Assembly (NCBI GenBank): GCA_900756715.1
Contig: CAAELC010000149.1
Span: 1-6,709 of the forward strand
DNA from: an uncultured Oscillospiraceae bacterium
Lineage (GTDB): Bacteria; Bacillota; Clostridia; Oscillospirales; Oscillospiraceae
Length of the DNA: 6,709 bases
Direction: 5' to 3'
The notes under the pieces were generated by a model. It saw only the letters and a list, made by a program, of their open reading frames with translations. It was not told the DNA's origin and did not search any database. Of the stretch, positions 1-6,156 are shown piece by piece. Position 1 is the first letter of the stretch, and each line of letters begins with the position of its first letter. Made by a program: the position numbers and the translations under genes.

Positions 1-26
1 CCGCCGGCGGGCAGAATACAACCGGA
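1..26 (-). other. Window-edge GC palindrome downstream of kdgK, possible truncated terminator
   Basis: These bases follow the kinase stop codon. Positions 1-10 (CCGCCGGCGG) are a perfect palindrome cut by the window edge, and positions 6-16 repeat an 11-mer that also forms an arm of the large inverted repeat at 4753-4840. A GC-rich dyad just after the last visible gene fits the first arm of a terminator or an end-of-operon hairpin. The other arm and any U-tract would lie outside the window, so this is only a suggestion. Confidence 0.25.
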
Positions 27-1052
27 TTATCTCTGAACGCGGCCGGAGCCGTCACCGCCCATCAGCTTTTCCACATCAGCCGCACTGGCGCGGTTGAAAT
101 CGCCGATGATGCTGTGCTTCAGGCAGCTTGCCGCCACGGCGAACTCCAGCGCCTGCTGGCGGTCGTCATAGGCTGTCAGGCCGTGAATCAGGCCGCCGGC
201 AAAGCTGTCGCCGCCGCCCACACGGTCTACGATGTCCCGGATCTCATATTTTTTGGATTCGTAAAAGTGCTCCCTGTCATTCAGGCAGGCCGCCCAGCCG
301 TTCCAGTCGGCACTGTGGCTTTCACGCAGGGTAATGGCGATCATCTGCATGTGCGGATAGGCCGCCAGCACCTTGTCACCCAACGCCTTATACTTGGCAC
401 GATCCAGCTGGCCGCTGGAAACATCTACATCCGCGCTGATTTCCAGAGACTTCTGCACATCCTCCTCGTTGGCAATGGCCACGTCCACATATTTGGCCAG
501 CTCCCGCATGACCTCGCTGGCTTTCTTGCCATACTTCCACAGATTCTTGCGGTAGTTCAGGTCGCAGGAAACGGTGATGTTGCGGGCCTTGGCCTGCTTG
601 ACACTTTCCAGAGACAGCTCCATGGCGCTTTCGGAAATAGCAGGGGTGATTCCCGTGATGTGGAACCAGTCCACACCCTCGAAAGCTTTATCCCAGTCAA
701 TATCTCCGGGCTTTGCCAAGGCAATGGCAGAGTAAGCGCGGTCATACACCACCTTGCTGGGACGCTGGTTGGCGCCGCTTTCCAGATAGTAAATGCCCAC
801 ACGGCCTTCGCCTGTAACAATGCGCGAGATATCCACCCCGAAGCGGCGCAGCTCTCCCTTGCAGGCTGCGGCTACGGCGTTATCCGGCAGCACCGTCAGG
901 TAGCTGACATCCCGGCCGTAGTTGGCCAGAGAAACCGCCACATTTGCCTCGCCGCCGCCAAAGGTAGCCTCCAGCATGGGGGACTGGAACAGGCACTCCT
1001 GACCGGGGGATTTCAGGCGAAGCATAATCTCACCAAATGTCATAAACTTCAT
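27..1052 (-). CDS. kdgK: 2-keto-3-deoxygluconate kinase, PfkB/ribokinase family
   Basis: Predicted cytoplasmic kinase that phosphorylates 2-keto-3-deoxy-D-gluconate (KDG) with ATP to KDPG, the substrate of the aldolase encoded just upstream. The 341-residue protein starts MKFMTFGEIMLRL, the usual KDG-kinase opening. It has PfkB signature 1 near residues 31-46 (FGGGEANVAVSLANYG) and signature 2 near 276-291 (DRVGGGDSFAGG), where Asp282 is the expected catalytic base beside the GGGD anion hole. Length is typical of the family (about 310-345). The frame stays open upstream to 1100, but the ATG at 1052 is chosen because a perfect AAGGAGG sits 8 nt before it and the longer N-terminus would lie inside the aldolase gene. 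Only 13 nt separate it from the aldolase stop, so translational coupling is likely. Fructokinase or another sugar kinase is possible by family, but the aldolase neighbour strongly favours KDG. Confidence 0.9.
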   Translation of the reverse strand: MKFMTFGEIMLRLKSPGQECLFQSPMLEATFGGGEANVAVSLANYGRDVSYLTVLPDNAVAAACKGELRRFGVDISRIVTGEGRVGIYYLESGANQRPSKVVYDRAYSAIALAKPGDIDWDKAFEGVDWFHITGITPAISESAMELSLESVKQAKARNITVSCDLNYRKNLWKYGKKASEVMRELAKYVDVAIANEEDVQKSLEISADVDVSSGQLDRAKYKALGDKVLAAYPHMQMIAITLRESHSADWNGWAACLNDREHFYESKKYEIRDIVDRVGGGDSFAGGLIHGLTAYDDRQQALEFAVAASCLKHSIIGDFNRASAADVEKLMGGDGSGRVQR

Positions 1053-1060
1053 AGCGCAAG

Positions 1061-1068
1061 CCTCCTTA
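1061..1068 (-). promoter_or_regulatory. Ribosome binding site of kdgK overlapping the aldolase stop codon
   Basis: On the minus strand the string TAAGGAGG contains both the TAA stop of the aldolase (1068-1066) and a full AAGGAGG Shine-Dalgarno (1067-1061), 8 nt before the ATG at 1052. It fixes the kinase start. A ribosome finishing the aldolase covers this site, which supports coupled translation of the last two pathway steps. Confidence 0.85.
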
Positions 1069-2022
1069 CTTTTGAACCAGATGAATTGCAAACCCGCCAA
1101 ATTCCTGTTTCAGGTAAATGGCCGTCATTTTGTCGCCCTTATATTTTGCAGTGGAAGGCTCCACAGCAAAGCCGCGCTTTTCCAGTTCGGCCACGGCGCG
1201 GGGCACGGAATTGGTGCGGATGGCAATATGGCCGCTGGCACCCAGATACGGCTTCTTCATAACCTCCACCGCTGTGCCGGCAAAGTTGGAGGAATTACCG
1301 GGCTTGACACCCAATCCAAACGCCTTATCCAGCATGCGGCAAATTTCCATAGACGCATTTTCATCCGACGCATTGATCCCTACATGGCCCAGCTCAAAGC
1401 CCAGCGCAACGGTGCGGGCCTGACGGCACAGCTCTGTAATCCGGTCAAAATTGTGGGCTGCAATATCCGCCTTGGTGCACAGCCAGCTGCCGCCCACCGC
1501 GTGAATAAAGGGAGCCGCCAGATACTCGCCCAGATTCTTTCCGTTTACGCCGCCGGTGGGAATAAACTTGATGCCGCCGAAGGGGCCGGACAGGGCCTTC
1601 ATAGCATCAAGGCCTCCATAAACATTGGCTGGGAAGAACTTGACCACCCGCAGGCCATACGACATGGCAGACATGATTTCCGTAGGCGTTACGCAGCCGG
1701 GCGTCACGGCCACATCGTGCTCGACGCACCACGCCACAACCTCCTCATTGAAGCCGGGAGACACGATAAAGTTTGCGCCTACCTCGACTGCCTTTTTGCA
1801 CTGCTCCAGCGTGATTACCGTACCGGCGCCCACCAGCATATCCGGGCATTGGCGGGACACGGCAGCGATGGAATCCGCCGCAGCAGCCGTGCGGAAGGTA
1901 ATCTCCATAACATCCACGCCGCCTGCCAGCAAGGCCTGCGCCGTAGGCACCGCATCATCTGCATTTTCAAGAACCACAACGGGAACAACCGCTGCATTCC
2001 GGAGTCTTTCCAAACTGTTCAC
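1066..2022 (-). CDS. eda: KDPG/KHG aldolase fused to a C-terminal VOC (glyoxalase-like) domain
   Basis: Class I aldolase that cleaves KDPG into pyruvate and glyceraldehyde-3-phosphate; the family often also cleaves 4-hydroxy-2-oxoglutarate. Residues 1 to about 205 are the complete TIM-barrel aldolase: MEITFRT with Glu40 and Arg44, GAGTV with Thr68, SPGF near 88-91, and VKFFPA with the Schiff-base Lys128. These match E. coli Eda E45, R49, T73 and K133 with a constant shift of five, from memory. Stand-alone Eda is about 210 residues; this protein has 318. Residues about 211-318 look like two VOC half-modules, starting GHVGIN (His213) and GHIAIRTN (His265) and ending FAIHLV (His314), with Glu253 closing module one. 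The added domain's role is unknown. Translation starts at GTG (2022-2020), 33 nt after the dehydrogenase stop. The aldolase call is firm; the VOC call rests on motif pattern. Confidence 0.9.
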   Translation of the reverse strand: MNSLERLRNAAVVPVVVLENADDAVPTAQALLAGGVDVMEITFRTAAAADSIAAVSRQCPDMLVGAGTVITLEQCKKAVEVGANFIVSPGFNEEVVAWCVEHDVAVTPGCVTPTEIMSAMSYGLRVVKFFPANVYGGLDAMKALSGPFGGIKFIPTGGVNGKNLGEYLAAPFIHAVGGSWLCTKADIAAHNFDRITELCRQARTVALGFELGHVGINASDENASMEICRMLDKAFGLGVKPGNSSNFAGTAVEVMKKPYLGASGHIAIRTNSVPRAVAELEKRGFAVEPSTAKYKGDKMTAIYLKQEFGGFAIHLVQK

Positions 2023-2026
2023 AAAG

Positions 2027-2040
2027 GATCACTTGCCTTT
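2027..2040 (-). promoter_or_regulatory. Unusual extended ribosome binding site before the aldolase GTG start
   Basis: No compact AGGAGG precedes the GTG at 2022. On the minus strand the stretch AAAGGCAAGTGATC instead matches the 3' part of the extended Shine-Dalgarno consensus (AAGGAGGTGATC): GTGATC is exact at 2032-2027, 4 nt from the start, plus an AAGG piece further up. That GTGATC lies where it would fall if a normal AGGAGG were spaced normally. The GTG start and imperfect site suggest weaker initiation than at the other genes. Confidence 0.45.
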
Positions 2041-2055
2041 CAAATTTAGTATAGC

Positions 2056-3015
2056 TTAAAGATGATTCACCGGATAACGAACCGGCTGGCCGGTCAGCAC
2101 ATCAATCACATTCTGCGCCACCTTGGTCTTCAGCTCCTCCACACCTTCCATGGTGGAGTAAGCGGTATGATCCGTCAGCACCACATTATCCAGCCGGCAG
2201 AAGGGAGAATCTGCACCCAGAGGCTCATGGTTGTGTGTATCAAGACCGGCTGCCAGAATCCGGTGATTTTTCAGCGCATCCAGCAGGTCATCGTCATTGA
2301 CCAGCGGGCCGCGGCTGACATTGATGAGAATCGCCGTCTCCTTCATCTGATTCAGTGTTTTCTTGCAGATCATACCGCTGGTTTCCGCGTTGGCGTGCAG
2401 ATGCAGCGAAATAATATCAGATTTTCCCAGAAGCTCTACAAGCTCCACCTTGCGCACACCGATCTTGCTCAGTTCCTCTGCGCTGAGGTAGGGATCATAG
2501 GCCAGCACCTCCGCCAGACCAAACCCGCTGACCTTGCGAATCAGTGCTCTTGCAATCCGACCGGCCCCAATCACACCCAGCGTCTTGCCTTTCAGGCGGA
2601 AGCTGGTGGCCTGCAGGTTCCATGCTCCCTGACGCACCATGCGGTCGCGCATGGGGATATGGCGCAGGCAGGACAGCATCAGCGCCAGCGCGTGATCGGA
2701 CACATCCTCCATGCAGTAATCCGGCACATTGGTCACCTGAATGCCCGCTTTGGTAGCCGCATCCAGGTCCACATTCTCATACCCTACGCCATAGCGGCTG
2801 ATAATCCTGCACTTCTTCAGGCCCGCGATGGCTTTAGCCGTCATAGGGGCCAGATCCAGCAGCACCGCATCCGCCTGACCGCACTGGGCGATAAGATCCT
2901 CCTCTGTGCTGCAATTACACAGGCGCAGCTCGGCGTCAATACCCGCCAGCATTTCCCGCTCAATGTCATACGACGCATGCCGCTCGTCTGACACACAAAC
3001 CAGATATTTGCTCAT
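2056..3015 (-). CDS. NAD-dependent D-2-hydroxyacid dehydrogenase (phosphoglycerate dehydrogenase-like)
   Basis: Cytoplasmic oxidoreductase of the D-isomer-specific 2-hydroxyacid dehydrogenase family, interconverting a 2-keto acid and a D-2-hydroxy acid. The 319-residue protein is full length. The Rossmann motif GAGRIA is near residues 150-155, and Asp174 (AYDPY) after the next strand indicates NAD(H) preference. The catalytic set is Arg235 (NVSRGP), Glu264 (HNHEP) and His283 (TDHTA). The substrate-side motif SRYGVGYENVD is near 73-83. The ATG at 3015 is chosen because GGAG at 3027-3024 sits 8 nt upstream; the frame extends three codons to a GTG (3024) that would overlap this site. It starts 17 nt after the KduD-like gene stops. 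Context suggests a sugar-acid substrate, such as a 2-keto-aldonate or hydroxypyruvate/glyoxylate-type compound. The family does not allow a precise assignment, and it has no fixed place in the standard KDG route. Confidence 0.88.
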   Translation of the reverse strand: MSKYLVCVSDERHASYDIEREMLAGIDAELRLCNCSTEEDLIAQCGQADAVLLDLAPMTAKAIAGLKKCRIISRYGVGYENVDLDAATKAGIQVTNVPDYCMEDVSDHALALMLSCLRHIPMRDRMVRQGAWNLQATSFRLKGKTLGVIGAGRIARALIRKVSGFGLAEVLAYDPYLSAEELSKIGVRKVELVELLGKSDIISLHLHANAETSGMICKKTLNQMKETAILINVSRGPLVNDDDLLDALKNHRILAAGLDTHNHEPLGADSPFCRLDNVVLTDHTAYSTMEGVEELKTKVAQNVIDVLTGQPVRYPVNHL

Positions 3016-3020
3016 ATCAT

Positions 3021-3030
3021 CCACTCCCTC
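3021..3030 (-). promoter_or_regulatory. Ribosome binding site deciding the hydroxyacid dehydrogenase start
   Basis: The minus-strand sequence GAGGGAGTGG begins two bases after the KduD-like gene's TAA. Its GGAG ends 8 nt before the ATG at 3015. The in-frame GTG at 3024 lies inside this site and so is unlikely to be the start. Confidence 0.65.
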
Positions 3031-3032
3031 AC

Positions 3033-3797
3033 TTATTTCACAAGATAACCGCCGTCGCAGGGAATAATGGCGCCGTTAACATAGTCCGAAGCGGCAGAGG
3101 CCAGAAATATCGTCAGCCCCTTCATATCCTCTCCGGTGCCCCAGCGGCCGGCAGGAATGCGGTCACTGATCTCCTTGAATCTGGGATTTTGGGGGTCCGT
3201 AAGGGCGGCATTCATCGGCGTGTCCATATAACCGGGGGCAATGGCGTTTACGGTGATGCCATACCTAGCCCAGTCGTTGCACATGGCCTTGGTCAGCTGG
3301 GCAATACCGCCCTTGGATGCGGAGTAGGCCGGAATGGTGCTGCCACCGAAGTAGCTGCACATGGAGGCAATATTGATAATCTTGCCGCCGTGTCCCTGAC
3401 GAATCATCTGCTTGCCGGCCAGACGGCTCAGCAGGAAAGGCGCGGTCAGGTTGACATCTATTACCGCCTGCCAATCCTCCAGCGAAAAGTCCTCGCTGGG
3501 AGCACGCCGTTGGATTCCCGCTGCATTCACCAGCACATCAATCTCGCCGCCCAGCAGCTCCAGCGCCTTGTCGAAGCAGCGCTGAATATCCTCCGTGCTG
3601 GCCAGATCGCACTGCAGGCCATGGGCCTTCCAGCCCTTGGCGCAATATTCCGGGGCCAGTGCCTCGCACCGTTTGGAGGCGCCTACCAGCACCACCTCGG
3701 CTCCTGCCTCCAGCAGTCCTTCAGCCATGCCTTGGCCCAGGCCGCCGCTGGCGCCGGTAAAAATCACTTTTTTGCCTGTTACATCAAACAAATTCAT
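3033..3797 (-). CDS. kduD: KduD-like short-chain dehydrogenase (2-keto-3-deoxygluconate 5-dehydrogenase type)
   Basis: Classical short-chain dehydrogenase, 254 residues (E. coli KduD is about 253). KduD reduces 2,5-diketo-3-deoxygluconate to KDG, the step just before KDG kinase in uronate and pectin breakdown. Visible motifs: TGASGGLG cofactor loop at 14-21; VNAAG at 90-94 (usually NNAG); Asn116; catalytic Ser145, Tyr158 and Lys162 (YSASK). Stretches shared with E. coli KduD, recalled from memory, include GGKIINIASM (138-147 region), VNAIAPGYM (183-191), DRIPAGRWG (212-220) and ASDYVNG (236-242). The start is the ATG at 3797, with GAGGTG 7 nt upstream; the frame runs on to 3830 but without ribosome-site support. 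Lys42-Arg43 after strand two replace the acidic residue typical of strict NAD users, so NADP(H) use is possible. Gluconate 5-dehydrogenase is the main alternative. Confidence 0.82.
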   Translation of the reverse strand: MNLFDVTGKKVIFTGASGGLGQGMAEGLLEAGAEVVLVGASKRCEALAPEYCAKGWKAHGLQCDLASTEDIQRCFDKALELLGGEIDVLVNAAGIQRRAPSEDFSLEDWQAVIDVNLTAPFLLSRLAGKQMIRQGHGGKIINIASMCSYFGGSTIPAYSASKGGIAQLTKAMCNDWARYGITVNAIAPGYMDTPMNAALTDPQNPRFKEISDRIPAGRWGTGEDMKGLTIFLASAASDYVNGAIIPCDGGYLVK

Positions 3798-3828
3798 ACA
3801 AATACACCTCGAATTCGTTCTATTGACC

Positions 3829-3844
3829 ACGGCCCGCAGGCCGT
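3829..3844 (-). ncRNA. Intergenic UNCG-type tetraloop hairpin between epimerase and kduD
   Basis: On the transcribed strand ACGGCC-UGCG-GGCCGU forms a perfect 6-bp stem with a C(UGCG)G loop, a member of the extra-stable UNCG tetraloop class. It lies in the 59-nt gap, 12 nt after the epimerase stop and about 20 nt before the kduD ribosome site. No U-run follows on the coding strand, so it is not an intrinsic terminator for this operon. An mRNA processing or 3'-end protection element is more likely. Confidence 0.55.
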
Positions 3845-3856
3845 TTTGTCCACTTT

Positions 3857-4723
3857 TTAAAGGCTCTGCTCCAACGCATGCAAATAGTGCATGGACTTTT
3901 TCAGATCCTCATCAATGCCCTCTTTTACATAGCTGCGCCAGATGCGGTGGTCATTCGCCCACACGCCGAAGGGGTGGGAAAAGCACTCCGTGGCCAGAGC
4001 GCCGGTATACCCCGCTGCATGCAGCGCCAGCAGAATCTCCCGCCAGTTGATATGGCCCATGCCGGGCAGCTTGCGGTTGTTGTCGCAGGCATGGACATTC
4101 ACAATCCGGTGGCCCGCCTGCACAATGGCGGCAGCCAGATCGTCTTCTTCAATATTCATGTGGTATGTATCCAGATGCAATCCCACAGCAGGGCTTGCGA
4201 CCATATCCAGAAAAGCAAGCCCCTGAGACACCGTGTTGAGCATACTGTTTTCATACCGGTTGCACATTTCCAGTCCCATGCGCACGCCACAGGCCTGCGC
4301 CGTCTGCGCCATCTGCTGCACGGCAGCGGCACTGTGCTCCAGTCTTTTCTGGCGGGTACTGTTGTCCACCGGCACACCGGGCTTCACCGTGGAACCGTGC
4401 AGCATGCCGCCGATGACGCTTCCCTCCATCTCCGCCACCAGTTCGATGTTGCGGCGGATGGCATCCACGCCGCGCTGGCGCTGCTGCGGATCGTCCGAGG
4501 ACACATCCCCGTCTGCGGGGAGTGAGGTGCAGAAGGTATAGGTCAGGTCCAGTTCATGGGCCAGCGCCACAATTTCGCGGCGGATGGCCTTATCCTGCTT
4601 GACAAGACGCATGGAGGAAAGCTCTACATGGTCCGCCCCGCAGCCTTTGGCGCGGCGCAGCGTGCCAAGCCAGTCCACGCCGTTTTCATAGGGAAAGTAC
4701 GCGTAAAAAACGCCAATACGCAT
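3857..4723 (-). CDS. TIM-barrel sugar epimerase/isomerase, D-tagatose/D-psicose 3-epimerase type
   Basis: Member of the AP-endonuclease-2-like sugar isomerase/epimerase superfamily, a metal-dependent barrel acting on keto sugars in the cytoplasm. The 288-residue length fits the D-tagatose/D-psicose 3-epimerases (about 290). The metal ligands of that group are all visible: Glu152 (GLEMCNR), Asp185 (HLDTYHMNIEE), His211 (NVHACDNNR) and Glu246 (ATECF). The substrate-contact residues Glu158, His188 and Arg217 are also present. These index numbers coincide with those I recall for the Pseudomonas cichorii tagatose 3-epimerase. The ATG at 4723 follows AGGAGA by 7 nt. In this operon it probably epimerises or isomerises the imported sugar acid or a derivative, but no standard KDG-route step needs such an enzyme. 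Hydroxypyruvate isomerase or inosose-type activities are alternatives within the superfamily. Confidence 0.82.
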   Translation of the reverse strand: MRIGVFYAYFPYENGVDWLGTLRRAKGCGADHVELSSMRLVKQDKAIRREIVALAHELDLTYTFCTSLPADGDVSSDDPQQRQRGVDAIRRNIELVAEMEGSVIGGMLHGSTVKPGVPVDNSTRQKRLEHSAAAVQQMAQTAQACGVRMGLEMCNRYENSMLNTVSQGLAFLDMVASPAVGLHLDTYHMNIEEDDLAAAIVQAGHRIVNVHACDNNRKLPGMGHINWREILLALHAAGYTGALATECFSHPFGVWANDHRIWRSYVKEGIDEDLKKSMHYLHALEQSL

Positions 4724-4752
4724 GGTTATCTCTCCTGTCAGAATATACTTCG

Positions 4753-4840
4753 GGGCGGGCAGAAAACGATCCCTTTCTGTGCCGCAGCGTCAGGCCGCAG
4801 CCTGAACACGGCCAATATTTCATCGTTTTTCTGCCCGCCC
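4753..4840 (-). repeat. 88-nt imperfect inverted repeat in the dctM-epimerase gap
   Basis: The arms are 4753-4770 (18 nt, GGGCGGGCAGAAAACGAT on +) and 4822-4840 (19 nt); they are reverse complements except for one extra A/T. The 51-nt interior holds a further perfect hairpin at 4790-4805. The structure fills most of the 131-nt gap, beginning 14 nt after the dctM stop and ending 16 nt before the epimerase ribosome site. There is no terminal U-tract on the coding strand. Plausible roles are an RNA processing or stability element that sets transporter and enzyme levels apart, or a small palindromic repeat element. Confidence 0.75.
4790..4805 (-). ncRNA. Nested UNCG-type tetraloop hairpin inside the large inverted repeat
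   Basis: On the transcribed strand UCAGGC-UGCG-GCCUGA is a perfect 6-bp stem closed by C-G with a UGCG loop. The tetraloop and closing pair are the same as in the hairpin at 3829-3844. Flanking GCCG (4812-4809) and CGGC (4784-4781) on the coding strand can extend it through internal loops. Confidence 0.6.
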
Positions 4841-4854
4841 GCAAAACGCATCAC

Positions 4855-6156
4855 TTATGCAAGGGCGATTTCAAAGCCCAGCACGCCGGGCAGCCATGTG
4901 ACAATCTGGGGGACAAAGGTAATAATGAACAGGGCCGCATAGGATATGATGATAAACGGCCAGAAGGACTTGACCACCGCGCCGAAGGGCCGCTTGCCCA
5001 CATTGACGGCGGTGAACAGAACCAGACCCACGGGAGGCGTCAGCAGGCCGATGGTCAGGTTCATAATGGTGACCATGGCCAGATGTACCGGGTTCACGCC
5101 TACCATGGTCAGCACGGGCCCGATGATGGGCGCGAACAGAATGATAGCCGCACCGGTATCCATGATCATGCCTACGAAGATATAGAACACATTCACAATC
5201 ATCAGCAGCACATACTTGTTGGAGGAAATGCTCATCAGCAGCGCCGCAATTTCATCCGGCACCTTTTCAATGGCAGCCACCCAGGAAAATGCATTTGCAA
5301 ACGCCACAATCAGCATCAGGTTGCCCACAGACTTGCAGGCGTTCCACAGGCACTCCTTCAGATCCTTCCACTTCATGTTGCGGAACACCACAAAGCCAAG
5401 GATCAGCGCGTACAGCACGGCGATGGCGGCCGCCTCGGTGGCGGTGACCTTGCCGGACAGGATGCCGCCGATGATGATCACAGGCAACATCAGGGTGATC
5501 AGACCGTCCAGGACGATCTTCAGCACTTCCTTGAGGGTATACTTCTGGGTATCCCGGGGGAAGTTCTTCTTTTTACGGATGCACAGCACATAGATGATCT
5601 GGGTCAGGGCGATCAGGATGCCGGGGCCCACACCGCCCATCAGCAGGGCGCCTGCGGACAGGCCCATCACACCGGCATAAATCATCACGGTGGTGGAGGG
5701 CGGAATCAGCGGGGCCTGCAGAGAGGAGCCTGCGGAAATGGCAATGGAGAAATCCCGGTCATAGCCCTGCTCGGTCATGGCGTCAATCTCGATGGCGCCC
5801 AAACCGGACACATCCGCGATGGCGGAGCCGGAAACGGAGCCGAAGATGGTACTGGCAATGATATTCACGAAGGCCAGACCGCCGCGGAAGCGGCCCACAA
5901 ACAGACGGGCGAAGTTAAACAGCTTGCTGGTAAGGCCGGTCTTGCCCATGATCTCGGAGGCGAGAATGAAAAACGGAATGGCCAGCAGCAGGAAGTTGTT
6001 GACGCCGGTGATGGAACGGTTGGGCAGAATCTCCAGATACTGGGGATCTGCCAGCAGGATATAAAATGCGGAAGACAGGCCCATGGAATAGGCCACGGGG
6101 ATGCCGAGGCAGACCAGAATGATCAGCACCAGCACAGCAATACCAAAATTTATCAT
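4855..6156 (-). CDS. dctM: TRAP transporter large permease subunit, DctM family
   Basis: Large integral membrane subunit of a tripartite ATP-independent periplasmic (TRAP) transporter, which drives uptake of organic or sugar acids with an ion gradient, usually Na+. The 433-residue protein is full length and almost wholly hydrophobic, with about a dozen predicted membrane segments. DctM hallmarks: IPFFILASEIMGKTGL near 60-75, FGSVSGSAIADVSGLG near 105-120, QAPLIPPSTTVMIYAG near 147-162, TATEAAAIAVLYA near 238-250, MDTGAAIILFAP near 332-343 and NLTIGLLTPPVG near 366-377. The ATG (6156-6154) overlaps the dctQ TGA in an ATGA junction, with an AGGAGGAGA run 10-13 nt upstream, so the two are probably translationally coupled. 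The substrate cannot be read from this subunit; the downstream KDG genes suggest a hexuronate or related keto/aldonic acid. Family assignment is very secure. Confidence 0.95.
   Translation of the reverse strand: MINFGIAVLVLIILVCLGIPVAYSMGLSSAFYILLADPQYLEILPNRSITGVNNFLLLAIPFFILASEIMGKTGLTSKLFNFARLFVGRFRGGLAFVNIIASTIFGSVSGSAIADVSGLGAIEIDAMTEQGYDRDFSIAISAGSSLQAPLIPPSTTVMIYAGVMGLSAGALLMGGVGPGILIALTQIIYVLCIRKKKNFPRDTQKYTLKEVLKIVLDGLITLMLPVIIIGGILSGKVTATEAAAIAVLYALILGFVVFRNMKWKDLKECLWNACKSVGNLMLIVAFANAFSWVAAIEKVPDEIAALLMSISSNKYVLLMIVNVFYIFVGMIMDTGAAIILFAPIIGPVLTMVGVNPVHLAMVTIMNLTIGLLTPPVGLVLFTAVNVGKRPFGAVVKSFWPFIIISYAALFIITFVPQIVTWLPGVLGFEIALA

Noticed and set aside
1053..1100. Sixteen-residue N-terminal extension of the KDG kinase
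   Set aside because: It would begin inside the aldolase gene and ignore the perfect AAGGAGG placed 8 nt before the ATG at 1052. KDG kinases normally start MKxxTFGE.
114..1262. 382-codon plus-strand open frame antisense to kdgK and the aldolase C-terminus
   Set aside because: It spans two real genes and their junction on the other strand and has no family resemblance.
1072..2049. 325-codon plus-strand open frame antisense to the aldolase
   Set aside because: Full overlap with a gene whose catalytic residues are intact; no domain, no ribosome site and biased composition, so a shadow frame.
3829..3848. Plus-strand hairpin followed by TTTT as an intrinsic terminator
   Set aside because: No plus-strand gene leads into it, and the T-run is only four bases. 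On the transcribed strand the hairpin has no following U-run.
4743..4748. TATATT as a -10 box for an internal promoter before the epimerase
   Set aside because: No TTGACA-like -35 lies 16-18 nt upstream (that place reads like TCGTTT, inside the inverted-repeat arm), so a promoter here is unsupported.
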